From contig NZ_JAJFBP010000016.1 of the NCBI RefSeq assembly GCF_020697055.1, positions 19,940 to 83,939 of the forward strand: a stretch of DNA of 64,000 nt. The letters are read 5' to 3'. The translations under genes and the position numbers were made by a program. Source of the stretch: Panacagrimonas sp. GTDB lineage: Bacteria; Pseudomonadota; Gammaproteobacteria; Nevskiales; Nevskiaceae. Of this stretch, positions 1 through 11,917 are shown piece after piece. The notes under the pieces are model-generated. The model was given only the letters and a program-made list of their open reading frames with translations, ran no database searches and was not told the origin of the DNA. The number at the start of each line of letters is the position of its first letter. Position 1 is the first letter of the stretch.

Positions 1-2
1 AG

Positions 3-3538
<3,536 letters not shown>

Positions 3539-3542
<4 letters not shown>

Positions 3543-4591
3543 GCACCGATCCGACCCCGACGATCCTGGTCGTCGACGACGTGCCCCAGAACATCGAGGT
3601 GCTCGGCGGCGTGCTCGATCCGCACTACAAGGTGAAAGCGGCGATCAATGGACCGCGCGCACTGGCGATCGCGTCCAAGGATCCGCAGCCCGACCTGATC
3701 CTGCTCGACATCATGATGCCGGTCATGGACGGGCTCGAAGTCTGCCGACGGCTCAAGGCCGACCTGCGCACGCGCAGCATCCCGGTGATCTTCGTCACCG
3801 CGATGAACGAGGTCGACGACGAGACGCGCGGCTTCGCGGCCGGCGGCGTCGACTACATCACCAAGCCGATCAGGCCACCGACGGTGCTCGCGCGCGTGCG
3901 CACGCACCTGGCACTCGCCGACCAGAACCGCGAACTCGACCGCCAGGTTCGCCAGCGCACGCAGGAGCTCAAGGAAACGCGGCTCGACATCATTCGCTGC
4001 CTGGGCAAGGCCGCCGAGTTCAAGGACGACAACACCGGGCTGCACGTGGTGCGCATGAGCCACTACGCGCGGATCCTGGCGCTGGCCAGCGGACTGTCGG
4101 AACGCGACGCCGACCTGATCTTCGATGCCGCGCCGATGCACGACGTCGGCAAGATCGGCATTCCCGACGGGATCCTCAAGAAGCCGGGCCGACTGGATGC
4201 CGAGGAATGGAGGGTGATGCAGCAGCACGTCGCCTTCGGCGTCGAGATCCTTTCGGGGCGTCCCTCGGAGCTGCTCGACATGGCGCGCTGCATCGCGCTG
4301 TCGCACCACGAACGCTGGGACGGAAAGGGCTATCCCAACGGCCTGGCCGGCGATGCGATCCCGCTGGCCGGCCGCATCGTCGCGATCGCCGACGTGTTCG
4401 ACGCGCTGACCAGCGTGCGTCCGTACAAGCCGGCGTGGTCGGCGCAGGAGGCGGTCGGGATGATCCGCGAGAACGCCGGCGCCCACTTCGATCCCGCGCT
4501 GGTCGGGGTGATGGAAACGGTGCTGGGGCAGTTCGACGAGGTGCGGCTGCGGTACCAAGATTCCGTCGAGCAGCGAGACCCCTCAGCCTAG
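3539..4591 (+). CDS. Response regulator with HD-GYP c-di-GMP phosphodiesterase domain (RpfG-like)
   Basis: Predicted to hydrolyse cyclic di-GMP when phosphorylated by the upstream hybrid kinase. It has 350 residues. The REC domain spans about 5-125 with acidic VVDD and phospho-acceptor D57 ([13 protein letters not shown]). A helical linker follows at 125-155. The HD-GYP domain spans about 155-340, with the HD pair in [10 protein letters not shown] (H201-D202) and the GYP motif in [11 protein letters not shown] (264-266), so the catalytic residues look intact. The ATG overlaps the kinase stop (ATGA, 4 bp), which implies translational coupling. RpfG is the known family archetype; calling this one RpfG would need synteny with rpfF, which is not seen here. 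Confidence 0.93.
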
Positions 4592-4630
4592 CCCTCTGCC
4601 CTCACGCGGGGAGAGGGTTGGGGTGAGGGG
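4592..4630. repeat. Palindromic intergenic repeat, possible terminator
   Basis: Immediately after the HD-GYP stop lies a C/G-rich element with nested inverted arms (CCCTCT...AGAGGG and CCCTCAC...GGTGAGGG). It sits between convergent genes and could fold as a terminator hairpin, but there is no clear T tract. I recognise similar CCCTC/GAGGG elements as common intergenic repeats in high-GC proteobacteria; its function here is inferred. Confidence 0.5.
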
Positions 4631-4650
4631 CGCTGTGGACATTGCCGAGT

Positions 4651-5220
4651 TCAGGTCTTCGGCAACGTGACGCCGCGCTGCCCCTGGTACTTCCCGCCGC
4701 GATCCTTGTACGAGGTCTCGCACTCCTCGTCCGACTCGTAGAACAGCATCTGCGCCACGCCTTCATTGGCGTAGATCTTCGCCGGCAGCGGCGTGGTGTT
4801 GGAGAACTCCAGCGTCACGTGCCCTTCCCACTCGGGCTCCAGGGGCGTGACGTTGACGATGATCCCGCAGCGCGCGTACGTGCTCTTGCCCAGGCACACC
4901 ACCAGCGTCGAGCGCGGAATGCGGAAGTACTCGACGGTGCGCGCCAGCGCAAAGGAGTTGGGCGGGATGATGCAGACGTCCGACTTCACGTCGACGAAGC
5001 TGCGCGCGTCGAAGTTCTTCGGATCGACGATCGTCGAGTTGATGTTGGTGAAGATCTTGAACTCGTCGGCGCAGCGCACGTCGTAGCCGTAGCTCGAGGT
5101 GCCGTAGCTGACGATCCGATGCCCGTCGGCCGCCACGCGCACCTGGCCCGCCTCGAACGGCTCGATCATTGCCTTGGTCGCCGCCATGCGGCGGATCCAC
5201 TTGTCCGACTTGATGCTCAT
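4651..5220 (-). CDS. dcd: dCTP deaminase
   Basis: Deaminates dCTP to dUTP in pyrimidine deoxynucleotide synthesis, in the cytoplasm. The internal ATG at 5220 gives 189 residues, the usual Dcd length, and an N-terminus ([13 protein letters not shown]) typical of the family; the longer frame upstream would add about 18 unlikely residues. Family motifs are present: the SYGYDVR segment, the nucleotide-binding run [11 protein letters not shown]...KSTYAR, the catalytic-region sequence [16 protein letters not shown], and the C-terminal [11 protein letters not shown]. It lies downstream of apbC on the same strand, with an oppositely oriented lipoprotein gene between them. Confidence 0.96.
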   Translation of the reverse strand: MSIKSDKWIRRMAATKAMIEPFEAGQVRVAADGHRIVSYGTSSYGYDVRCADEFKIFTNINSTIVDPKNFDARSFVDVKSDVCIIPPNSFALARTVEYFRIPRSTLVVCLGKSTYARCGIIVNVTPLEPEWEGHVTLEFSNTTPLPAKIYANEGVAQMLFYESDEECETSYKDRGGKYQGQRGVTLPKT

Positions 5221-5333
5221 CGATGAATCGATCCCCTGGCCGGCGTCGGGCCGGAACGCGAATGATCGCATCAAGCGCCGAGGTTTTTCCGCCCGGGTTG
5301 CGACGGACCCAAGGCGATCGGCACCATCCGGAC

Positions 5334-6167
5334 ATGCGGAAGCATTTCTTCAGGGCCCGGATGGCCGTACCTGCGCTGTTCCTGGGCTCCATCTGGCTCG
5401 GGCTGCACGGCTGCGGCGTGGAAAACACCTGCGCGTACGGCTCGGCGGGATCGCGCTCGATGGGCTGCAAGGCGCGTCCCGTACCGACACCGGAGGAGAT
5501 TGCGGCGACCCGTGACGGCAGCGCGTTCGCGCGGGGACTGCAGGCCTTCCAGCGCAGCCCGGACGCCAATCGCCGCCTGCTCGGCGTGGGCCTCAACGAA
5601 TGGGGCGAAGTCAGTGTCGCGATCCCCACCGGCGAGACCGGTTTCGGCGCCGCACGCGCGCGCCACGTGTTTTTCGACGCCCAAGGCCGACCGATCACCG
5701 AGCGCAGCCGTGGCGGCACGCTCACCCAGCTCACCGGCAACGTCGAGTTTCTGCCCGATGCGGTGCGACCGCAGGTCCTGCGCGAGACGATGGACAGGAT
5801 CGGGACCGGCGATCGCTTCCTGCGCGCGGAGTTCCAGGGAACGTTCGGCAACGCGGGCGTGGGCTGGTCGCTGGCCTACGCGGCGCCATCCGGTGGCGGC
5901 AACGGCGCGATGTACGCGATGGCGGCCGACGGCAGCGGCCTGTGCCGCCTCAACGAAGGCCCGCGCCCCGAAGGCGTCCCGGCCTGCAACCTCGCCGCGC
6001 TGCCGGCCACCCGGGACGGCACGTCGGCGGCCACGCCACCGCCGACTCCGGCCCAGCTGGAAGCGCAGGCAGCCACGAACGCGCAGATGAAGCAGAACCT
6101 GGATCAGCTCGCCTGCGTGCAGCAGGCCCAGGGCGATGTGCAGAAGCTGCAGGCCTGCGTGAGGTGA
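5334..6167 (+). CDS. Hypothetical lipoprotein
   Basis: Unrecognised protein of about 277 residues if started at the ATG at 5334 (alternative ATG at 5361). The N-terminus has basic residues, a hydrophobic segment ([14 protein letters not shown]) and a lipobox-like LHGC, so it is probably a lipoprotein anchored in the envelope. The mature part contains no domain I can name. Residues near the C-terminus are rich in P, A and Q ([20 protein letters not shown]), suggesting a helical or disordered tail, and a late Cys pair ([18 protein letters not shown]) could form a disulfide. It lies between dcd and apbC, both on the other strand, so it is probably transcribed alone. Confidence 0.72.
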   Translation: MRKHFFRARMAVPALFLGSIWLGLHGCGVENTCAYGSAGSRSMGCKARPVPTPEEIAATRDGSAFARGLQAFQRSPDANRRLLGVGLNEWGEVSVAIPTGETGFGAARARHVFFDAQGRPITERSRGGTLTQLTGNVEFLPDAVRPQVLRETMDRIGTGDRFLRAEFQGTFGNAGVGWSLAYAAPSGGGNGAMYAMAADGSGLCRLNEGPRPEGVPACNLAALPATRDGTSAATPPPTPAQLEAQAATNAQMKQNLDQLACVQQAQGDVQKLQACVR

Positions 6168-6170
6168 TGG

Positions 6171-6234
6171 CGTAGCCCGGGCGCAGCCCGGGGTCGTTTC
6201 CCGCACCCCCGTCCCGGACTGCGCCGGGGCTACG
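6171..6234. repeat. REP-like palindromic pair (BIME-like)
   Basis: A 22-bp element reading CGTAGCCCGGGCGCAGCCCG plus GG at 6171-6192 is followed by an inverted, two-mismatch copy at 6213-6234. The same 22-mer recurs exactly at 39787-39808, with a perfect inverse at 39739-39760. It sits between the convergent lipoprotein gene and apbC. Confidence 0.85.
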
Positions 6235-6250
6235 TCGAATTCGACGACGC

Positions 6251-7333
6251 TCAGTCGTCGGACACCTGGATCTCCGGAAACGCGCGCTCCGGTTCCCCGT
6301 GCGCGAGCCGCGCCGCCGCACGTCGCGCGATGTCGCGATAGATGCCCGCCAGTTCGGAGTCCGGCTCGGCGGCGACGGTGGGCTTGCCGCCGTCGGCCTG
6401 CTCGCGGATGCGCGGATCCAGCGGCACCCGTCCGAGCAGATCCACCCCGAACTGCGCGCTCATGCGTTCGCCACCGCCGGAGCCGAAGATCTCGCTACGG
6501 TGACCGCAGTTGGGACAGCAGAAGAAGCTCATGTTCTCGATCAACCCCAGGATCGGCACCTCGACCTTGCGGAACATCTGCAGGCCCTTCTTGGCGTCGA
6601 TCAGCGCGATGTCCTGCGGCGTGGTCACCACCAGCGCGCCCGACACCGGAATGCGCTGCGACAGCGTGAGCTGGATGTCGCCGGTGCCCGGCGGCAGGTC
6701 GATGACCAGGTAGTCCAGCTCGCGCCACTGCGTTTCGTTCAGCAGCTGCATCAGCGCCTGCGTGGCCATCGGGCCGCGCCAGATCATCGGCTGCTCCTCG
6801 TCGATCAGGAACCCGATGCTCATCGCCTGCAGTCCGAGCGCTTCGATGGGATGCATCGACTTGCCATCGGGCGACTTCGGCTTCTCGCTGGTGCCCAGCA
6901 TGCGCGGCTGGCTGGGACCGTAGATGTCGGCGTCGAGGATCCCCACCTTCGCGCCTTCGGCCTGCAGCGCCAGCGCAAGGTTCACAGCGACCGTGGACTT
7001 GCCCACCCCGCCCTTGCCCGAGGCCACCGCGATCACGTTCTTGATGTTCGGCAGCGGCTGCAGCTTGGCCTGGACGGCGTGCGTGCCGATTGTCCAGGTC
7101 ACACGCACGCCGACGTCGACGCCGAGCGCCGCGCCCACGTGGGAGGCAACGGCGAGCTCCAGATCCTTGCGATAGCCCTCGCAGGGAAAGCCGAGCTCGA
7201 TGTCGATCAACGCGCGTCCATCGCGCACCGCCACGGCCTTCAGGACGTCGGCCTCGACCAGGCTGCGCCCGATCACCGGATCGACATAGGACTCGAGTGC
7301 GTGGCGGACGGCGGTGTCGGAAAGCGAGGACAT
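6251..7333 (-). CDS. apbC: Iron-sulfur cluster carrier ATPase ApbC/Mrp
   Basis: Cytoplasmic P-loop ATPase that carries and transfers Fe-S clusters. It has 360 residues. The N-terminal DUF59/MIP18-like domain covers about 10-85. It is followed by the deviant Walker A SGKGGVGKST near residue 105, the Mrp signature LDADIYGPSQPRMLG, the Walker B-like LVIDLPPGTGD and the cluster-binding CPNC motif (ENMSFFCCPNCGH). Length and motifs match full-length ApbC. The start at 7333 lies about 45 bp from the divergent flavoprotein gene, so the two share a short promoter region. Confidence 0.96.
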   Translation of the reverse strand: MSSLSDTAVRHALESYVDPVIGRSLVEADVLKAVAVRDGRALIDIELGFPCEGYRKDLELAVASHVGAALGVDVGVRVTWTIGTHAVQAKLQPLPNIKNVIAVASGKGGVGKSTVAVNLALALQAEGAKVGILDADIYGPSQPRMLGTSEKPKSPDGKSMHPIEALGLQAMSIGFLIDEEQPMIWRGPMATQALMQLLNETQWRELDYLVIDLPPGTGDIQLTLSQRIPVSGALVVTTPQDIALIDAKKGLQMFRKVEVPILGLIENMSFFCCPNCGHRSEIFGSGGGERMSAQFGVDLLGRVPLDPRIREQADGGKPTVAAEPDSELAGIYRDIARRAAARLAHGEPERAFPEIQVSDD

Positions 7334-7377
7334 GGATTCGATGCGTAGGCAGGAGCGGAGTCTGCCATTCTGCCCCG

Positions 7378-7839
7378 GTGAAAAAGCACCTGCTCATCGT
7401 CTACAGCACCCAGACCGGTCGCACGCGACGCCTGGTCGAGGCCGCATGCACGGGCGCGGCCGAACTCGCGGATGAAGTCGAGGTGCGCACGCTGCGGGCC
7501 TTCGACGCGGGGCTCGACGATCTGCTGTGGGCCGAAGGCCTGATCGTCGCGTCACCCGAGAACTTCGGATACCTCTCCGGCGCGGTGAAGGATTTTCTGG
7601 ATCGCACCTACTACCCGGCCGAAGGTCGCACCGTGGGCTTGGCCTACGCGATGCTGGTGTCGGCCGGCAACGACGGCACCGGCGCCGTCCGCGCGCTGGA
7701 GCGCATCGCCAACGGATATCAGTGGAAGCGCGTGGCCGATCCCGTCATCTGCAAGGGCGAGATCGACGAGGTCGGCATCGCCGCCGCACGCGAGCTGGGG
7801 CAGACCCTGGCCGCAGGTATCGCGTTCGGCGTTTTCTGA
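7378..7839 (+). CDS. Flavodoxin-like / NADPH-dependent FMN reductase family protein
   Basis: Small putative FMN-binding protein of 153 residues. It starts at GTG 7378 (VKKHLLIVYSTQTGRTRRL), where the first strand and the phosphate-binding loop STQTGRTR of the flavodoxin fold begin. A second FMN-loop-like segment is ASPENFGYLSGAVKDFLDRTYY, as in NAD(P)H:FMN reductases. The frame extends upstream, but that part overlaps apbC antisense and is not protein-like. The electron partner is unknown. The adjacent divergent apbC suggests, but does not prove, a redox or Fe-S context. Confidence 0.85.
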   Translation: MKKHLLIVYSTQTGRTRRLVEAACTGAAELADEVEVRTLRAFDAGLDDLLWAEGLIVASPENFGYLSGAVKDFLDRTYYPAEGRTVGLAYAMLVSAGNDGTGAVRALERIANGYQWKRVADPVICKGEIDEVGIAAARELGQTLAAGIAFGVF

Positions 7840-7932
7840 CATTTCATTGCAGGCTGATGAAGGCGCGGAGGCGTGCACTGGCACGCCGAGTGCTGGACAA
7901 TTGCGGACCGCATTTCACGGTTTGCCCGCAAC

Positions 7933-8409
7933 ATGCTTCGCAAACTCACCGTCCGCCGCTCCCCCATCCACGGCAACGGCGTCTTCGCCGCCCGTGACCT
8001 GCCCGCTGGCAAGACCCTCATCGAATACCGCGGCGCGTTGTGCACGCACGACGAGGCCGACCAGATCTACGGCGGCACCGCCGAGACCGGGCACACGTTC
8101 CTGTTCACGCTCAACGACGAGCTGATCGTCGACGCCAACCGCCGCGGCAACGCGGCGCGCTGGATCAATCACAGCTGCGATCCAAACTGCGAGGCCGTGA
8201 TCATCGAAGAGGGCCGCAACGGCCATCGGCGCGAGCGCATCTACATCGAGTCGCGCCGTGCGATCCGCAAGGGCGAAGAGCTGACCTACGACTACGGCAT
8301 CAAGCTCGACGTGCGCCACACCGCGCGGATGCGACGCCTGTGGGCCTGCCGCTGCGGCACGCCGGGCTGCATCGGCACGATGCTCAAGCCCAAGAAGAAG
8401 AAGGGCTGA
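7933..8409 (+). CDS. SET-domain protein-lysine methyltransferase
   Basis: Putative S-adenosylmethionine-dependent protein lysine methyltransferase of 158 residues. Start taken at ATG 7933 (MLRKLTVRRSPIHGNGVFA), the usual SET N-terminus. Core motifs are GNGVFA near 14-19, the AdoMet/knot motif NHSCDPNC (79-86) and ELTYDYG (116-122). A post-SET zinc cluster CRCGTPGC (139-146), normally completed by the SET-knot Cys, lies near the C-terminus, which ends in a basic KPKKKKG tail. SET genes of this compact kind occur in several bacteria. The substrate is unknown; nucleoid or ribosomal proteins are only guesses. Confidence 0.9.
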   Translation: MLRKLTVRRSPIHGNGVFAARDLPAGKTLIEYRGALCTHDEADQIYGGTAETGHTFLFTLNDELIVDANRRGNAARWINHSCDPNCEAVIIEEGRNGHRRERIYIESRRAIRKGEELTYDYGIKLDVRHTARMRRLWACRCGTPGCIGTMLKPKKKKG

Positions 8410-8410
8410 A

Positions 8411-8483
8411 CCCGGGCTACGCCGAGGCGGTGTTGCGATGCACCCGGGCCAAGGCTATGGCGAGCCGGTGTTCGTAGCCCGGG
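8411..8483. repeat. REP-like half-site pair
   Basis: CCCGGGCTAC at 8411-8420 and its inverse GTAGCCCGGG at 8474-8483 flank a 53-bp spacer between the convergent SET and thioesterase genes. Both are the core of the REP-like 22-mer seen at 6171 and 39787. Confidence 0.65.
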
Positions 8484-8489
8484 ACGCGT

Positions 8490-8948
8490 TCACCCTCCAA
8501 CGCGCGGCAGATACCCGGCGTGATCGATCTGCGCGCCCGGTGCACCGTTCAGCAGCCGCTCGCGCATCTCCGGCAACACCGTCTTCTTGATCAGCGTGGC
8601 GCTGTCGACGAGCACGTACACCGTCTCGGACTCGCAGATCACCGCCTCCTTCCCCGCGACGCGGAACGTGCACTGCAGCGCGAACGAGGTATTGCCCACC
8701 CGCAAGGTCGAGACCGAGCCTTCCAGCACGTCGTCGTAGCGCGCCGGCGCGCGCCATTGCGTGACCTGCTTGACGAGCTGGAAGTCGACCTCGCCGGTGA
8801 CCATCTGCTCGCCGTAGCCGATCGCGCGGAAGAACTCGGTGATGGTGAGGTCGACGTACTCGCCGTAGCGGGCGTTGAAGACGACCTTCTGCGCGTCGCA
8901 CTCGCCGTAGCGGACTCTCAGGTAGTAGCGGAAAGGCGACGGGCTCAT
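8490..8948 (-). CDS. Acyl-CoA thioesterase, hotdog fold (4HBT family)
   Basis: Predicted to hydrolyse acyl-CoA thioesters in the cytoplasm. It has 152 residues from ATG 8948; the longer frame upstream (19 more residues) is unlikely. The N-terminus shows the 4-hydroxybenzoyl-CoA thioesterase signature: YGECDAQKVVFNARYGEYVD, with Asp18 in the catalytic position and the aromatic/Asn region following, although the canonical GHVNN is replaced by VVFNAR. The remainder fits the beta-strands of a hotdog domain (GEVDFQLVKQVTQWRAPARYDDVL). It is divergent from the molybdopterin oxidoreductase about 90 bp away. Substrate not predictable. Confidence 0.87.
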   Translation of the reverse strand: MSPSPFRYYLRVRYGECDAQKVVFNARYGEYVDLTITEFFRAIGYGEQMVTGEVDFQLVKQVTQWRAPARYDDVLEGSVSTLRVGNTSFALQCTFRVAGKEAVICESETVYVLVDSATLIKKTVLPEMRERLLNGAPGAQIDHAGYLPRVGG

Positions 8949-9040
8949 GGAACGGGGGCGTTGACCGGGGACGACATTGTGAGGGCATCGACCCCCGCGT
9001 AGCATCGCCGCGCACCCTGTTCACCGCACGGGAGATCGGG

Positions 9041-11206
9041 ATGACCGAAGCCACCACGCATTACGGCGCCTGCAATCTCTGCGAGGCCATCTGCGGCCTC
9101 GAGTTCAAGGTGCAGGACGGCAAGATCCTCTCGGTACGCGGCGACGACGCCGATCCGTTCTCGCGCGGCCACGTCTGCCCCAAGGCGGTGGCGCTGAAGG
9201 ACCTGCACGAGGATCCCGATCGCCTGCGCCACCCGGTGCGCCGCACCGCGTCCGGTTGGGAGCGCATCGGCTGGGACGAGGCCTACGCGGAAGTCGCGCG
9301 GCGCCTGCACGCGATCCGCGAGCAGCACGGCAGCAACAGCGTCGCCAGCTACCTGGGCAACCCCAGCGTGCACAACTACGGCAACCTCACCCACGGCCAG
9401 AATTTCCTGGGCCTGCTCAAGACGCGCAACCGTTTTTCGGCGACGTCCGTCGACCAGCTGCCGCACCAGCTCGTCGCGTACTGGATGTTCGGTCACCAGC
9501 TGCTGCTGCCGATCCCGGACATCGATCGCACGCAGCACTTCCTGGTGCTCGGCGCCAACCCGATGGCGTCCAACGGCAGCCTGATGACGGTGCCGGACTT
9601 TCGCGGACGCCTGAAGGAGCTCAAGGCGCGTGGCGGTCGGATGATCGTGATCGATCCGCGCCGCACCGAAACCGCCGCGGTCGCCGACGCGCATCACTTC
9701 ATCCGGCCCGGTACCGACGTCGCGCTGCTGCTGGCGATGCTGCACGTGCTGTTCGCGGACGATCGCGTGCGGCTGGGACGTCTCGGCGATTTCACACGCG
9801 GACTCGAGACGGTGCGCCAGGCGATCGTCGATTTCACGCCCGAGGCGGCCGCGCGGATCACGGGCATCGACGCGGACACCATCCGCAAGCTCGCCCGCGA
9901 TTTTTCCGATGCGCCGCGCGCGGTGGCCTATGGCCGCGTCGGGCTGTCGACGCAGGCCTACGGCAGCCTGTGCCAGTGGGCGCTGAACCTGCTCAATATC
10001 GTCAGCGGCAACGTCGATCGCGAAGGCGGCGCGATGTTCACGCTGCCCGCGGTCGACCTGCTGAGCGGCCAGACCAACCCCGGCCACTTCGACGTGTGGA
10101 AGAGCCGCGTGCGCGGCCTGCCCGAATTCGGTGGCGAGCTGCCGGTGGCCGCGCTGGCCGAAGAGATCCTGACGCCGGGTGACGGCCAGGTGCGGGGCCT
10201 GGTGACGGTCGCCGGCAACCCGGTGCTTTCCACGCCCAACGGCCGCCAGCTCGAGCAGGCGCTGTCGCAGCTCGACTTCATGGTGTCGATCGATTTCTAC
10301 GTCAACGAAACCACGCGCCACGCGCACATGATCCTGCCGCCGACCTGCGGCGTGGAACACGACCACTACGACCTGATTTTTCATCACCTGGCCGTGCGCA
10401 ACACGACGCGCTACACGCCGGCACTGGTGTCTCCGGACGCGGACACGCGCCACGACTGGCAGATCCACAACGGGCTGGCGCGTGCCTATCGCGCCCAAAT
10501 GGAATCGCACCGTCCCGAGTCGATCGGGATGAAGTTGAAAAAGCTGCCGGGCCTCGCCCGCCAGAGCCTGCGACCCGACCAGCTGATCGACCTCGGGCTG
10601 CGCCTGGGGCCCTACGGCCGATGGAAGCGACGTCCCGAGCGCCTGAGCCTGCGTCGCCTCAAACAGCACCCGCACGGCCTGGACCTGGGCGCGCTCCAAC
10701 CGAGCCTGCCGGCGCGCCTCTTCACCGCCGACAACAAGATCCGCTGCGACGTGCCCGAGCTGCTGGCCGACCTGGACCGCGCACGCGCGCTGCTCGATGA
10801 GGGGCGATCGGATTCATTGCGCCTGATCGGTCGCCGCCACCTGCGCAGCAACAACTCCTGGATGCACAACGCCGAGCGCCTGGTGAAGGGCAAGGGTCGC
10901 TGCCAGTTGCTTATGCATCCGAACGATGCCGCCACACGCGGCCTGGCCGACGGCGCGCGCGCGCGCATCGCCTCGCGCGTCGGCGAGCTGGAAGCCGAGG
11001 TCCTGCTCACCGAGGACATGATGCCGGGCGTGGTGTCCCTGCCCCACGGCTGGGGTCATTCGCGGCCGGGCGTGAATCTCAGGGTCGCGCAGGCCCATCC
11101 GGGCGTGAGTCTCAACGATCTGACCGACGATCAGTTCCTGGACCCGCTGTCAGGCAATGCCTCGTTCAGCGGCGTCGAAGTGAGCGTGGAGTCCCTCGCC
11201 GGCTGA
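9041..11206 (+). CDS. Molybdopterin-dependent oxidoreductase (DMSO reductase/formate dehydrogenase-like), [4Fe-4S]
   Basis: Member of the MopB superfamily, 721 residues. The N-terminus binds a [4Fe-4S] cluster through CNLCEAICGL and a fourth Cys in GHVCPK. The Mo-bisPGD domains follow (NPSVHNYGNLTHGQNF, LGANPMASNGS, IDPRRTETA, RPGTDVALLLAMLHVL), and a C-terminal molydopterin dinucleotide-binding domain covers about 600-710 (LIGRRHLRSNNSWMHNAERL). No twin-arginine signal is seen, so it is probably cytoplasmic. The residue at the expected metal-ligand position may be Asp138 (SATSVDQLPHQ) rather than Ser, Cys or Sec. No electron-transfer subunit or cofactor gene lies next to it. Electron partner and substrate are unknown. 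Confidence 0.88.
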   Translation: MTEATTHYGACNLCEAICGLEFKVQDGKILSVRGDDADPFSRGHVCPKAVALKDLHEDPDRLRHPVRRTASGWERIGWDEAYAEVARRLHAIREQHGSNSVASYLGNPSVHNYGNLTHGQNFLGLLKTRNRFSATSVDQLPHQLVAYWMFGHQLLLPIPDIDRTQHFLVLGANPMASNGSLMTVPDFRGRLKELKARGGRMIVIDPRRTETAAVADAHHFIRPGTDVALLLAMLHVLFADDRVRLGRLGDFTRGLETVRQAIVDFTPEAAARITGIDADTIRKLARDFSDAPRAVAYGRVGLSTQAYGSLCQWALNLLNIVSGNVDREGGAMFTLPAVDLLSGQTNPGHFDVWKSRVRGLPEFGGELPVAALAEEILTPGDGQVRGLVTVAGNPVLSTPNGRQLEQALSQLDFMVSIDFYVNETTRHAHMILPPTCGVEHDHYDLIFHHLAVRNTTRYTPALVSPDADTRHDWQIHNGLARAYRAQMESHRPESIGMKLKKLPGLARQSLRPDQLIDLGLRLGPYGRWKRRPERLSLRRLKQHPHGLDLGALQPSLPARLFTADNKIRCDVPELLADLDRARALLDEGRSDSLRLIGRRHLRSNNSWMHNAERLVKGKGRCQLLMHPNDAATRGLADGARARIASRVGELEAEVLLTEDMMPGVVSLPHGWGHSRPGVNLRVAQAHPGVSLNDLTDDQFLDPLSGNASFSGVEVSVESLAG

Positions 11207-11214
11207 TCGGCGTT

Positions 11215-11706
11215 TCAGCGCCGCCGCCCGCGAAGGCCCCCGCCCGGCCCGCCGCACATCTCCTGCGGGTCGCCGATCAGCGACCACAGCTCCTGCCAGT
11301 CCTTCCACTGCTCGGGGGTGAGCACGGCCACGACGTCCTGCTCGAAGGCCGCGGCCTCGCGGATCTGCTCGCCGGCCACCGCCATGCGCCGCGTCGCGAT
11401 CGCGTCGGCCGCCGCGACGAAGCCGGCGTCCTTGCGATCGAGCTTCTCCCACTGCGTGCGCAGCTCGCGCCATTCGTGCGCGAGCTTGAGCAGGACCGGG
11501 TTGTGCCTGTCGTACGAGGCCAGGATCTTTTCGCGCTGCGGGTCGGTCGCCTGGACGTTGCGCAGCACCGCGAGCACCCCCTTCTCGTCGCGACCCTCGT
11601 AGCTCTGCGCCGGAGGCAGCACCGGGTCGCTGGCGCAGGCGCTGATCAGCAGCAGGACGGTGCACGAGAGCGCGAGAACACGGATCGGGCGCAGGACGGA
11701 AATCAT
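11215..11706 (-). CDS. Putative envelope lipoprotein with LTxxQ-like motif (Spy/CpxP-like)
   Basis: Small exported protein of 163 residues from ATG 11706. The N-terminus (VLALSCTVLLLISACAS) is a lipoprotein signal with lipobox ISAC. The mature part is strongly helical and charged (REKILASYDRHNPVLLKLAHEWRE) and contains LTPEQWKDWQ. That segment resembles the LTxxQ motif of the Spy/CpxP periplasmic chaperone and stress-sensor family. It ends in a Gly/Arg-rich tail. An upstream in-frame extension to 11979 is rejected because it precedes the signal peptide. The family assignment is inferred from the motif only. Confidence 0.65.
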   Translation of the reverse strand: MISVLRPIRVLALSCTVLLLISACASDPVLPPAQSYEGRDEKGVLAVLRNVQATDPQREKILASYDRHNPVLLKLAHEWRELRTQWEKLDRKDAGFVAAADAIATRRMAVAGEQIREAAAFEQDVVAVLTPEQWKDWQELWSLIGDPQEMCGGPGGGLRGRRR

Positions 11707-11835
11707 GGGTCTCCAGGTTCGGGAATCGAACCGCGATGGGGCAGTCGGCCCCTTGGAACACGCGGCGCTTCCGGCGTTCCCACGCTGCGCCGGGACTTCA
11801 CGACAAAAAAGCGCTTCCGAACGCAACCCCGGATT

Positions 11836-11848
11836 CGCCCGGGCTACG
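11836..11848. repeat. REP-like half-site
   Basis: CGCCCGGGCTACG, the outer half of the REP-like element of this genome, lies between the lipoprotein gene and the desaturase terminator. Confidence 0.5.
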
Positions 11849-11857
11849 AACCGATGC

Positions 11858-11892
11858 ACCAAAAAAACGGCCGGGGCAGGCCCGGCCGTCTC
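11858..11892 (-). terminator. Rho-independent terminator of the desaturase gene
   Basis: On the minus strand, ACGGCCGGGCC-loop-GGCCCGGCCGT-type pairing (ACGGCCGGG...CCCGGCCGT) is followed directly by a run of seven T. It lies just past the desaturase stop. Confidence 0.85.
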
Positions 11893-11917
11893 TGCTTCTT
11901 CGATGAACCAGGCGCGT

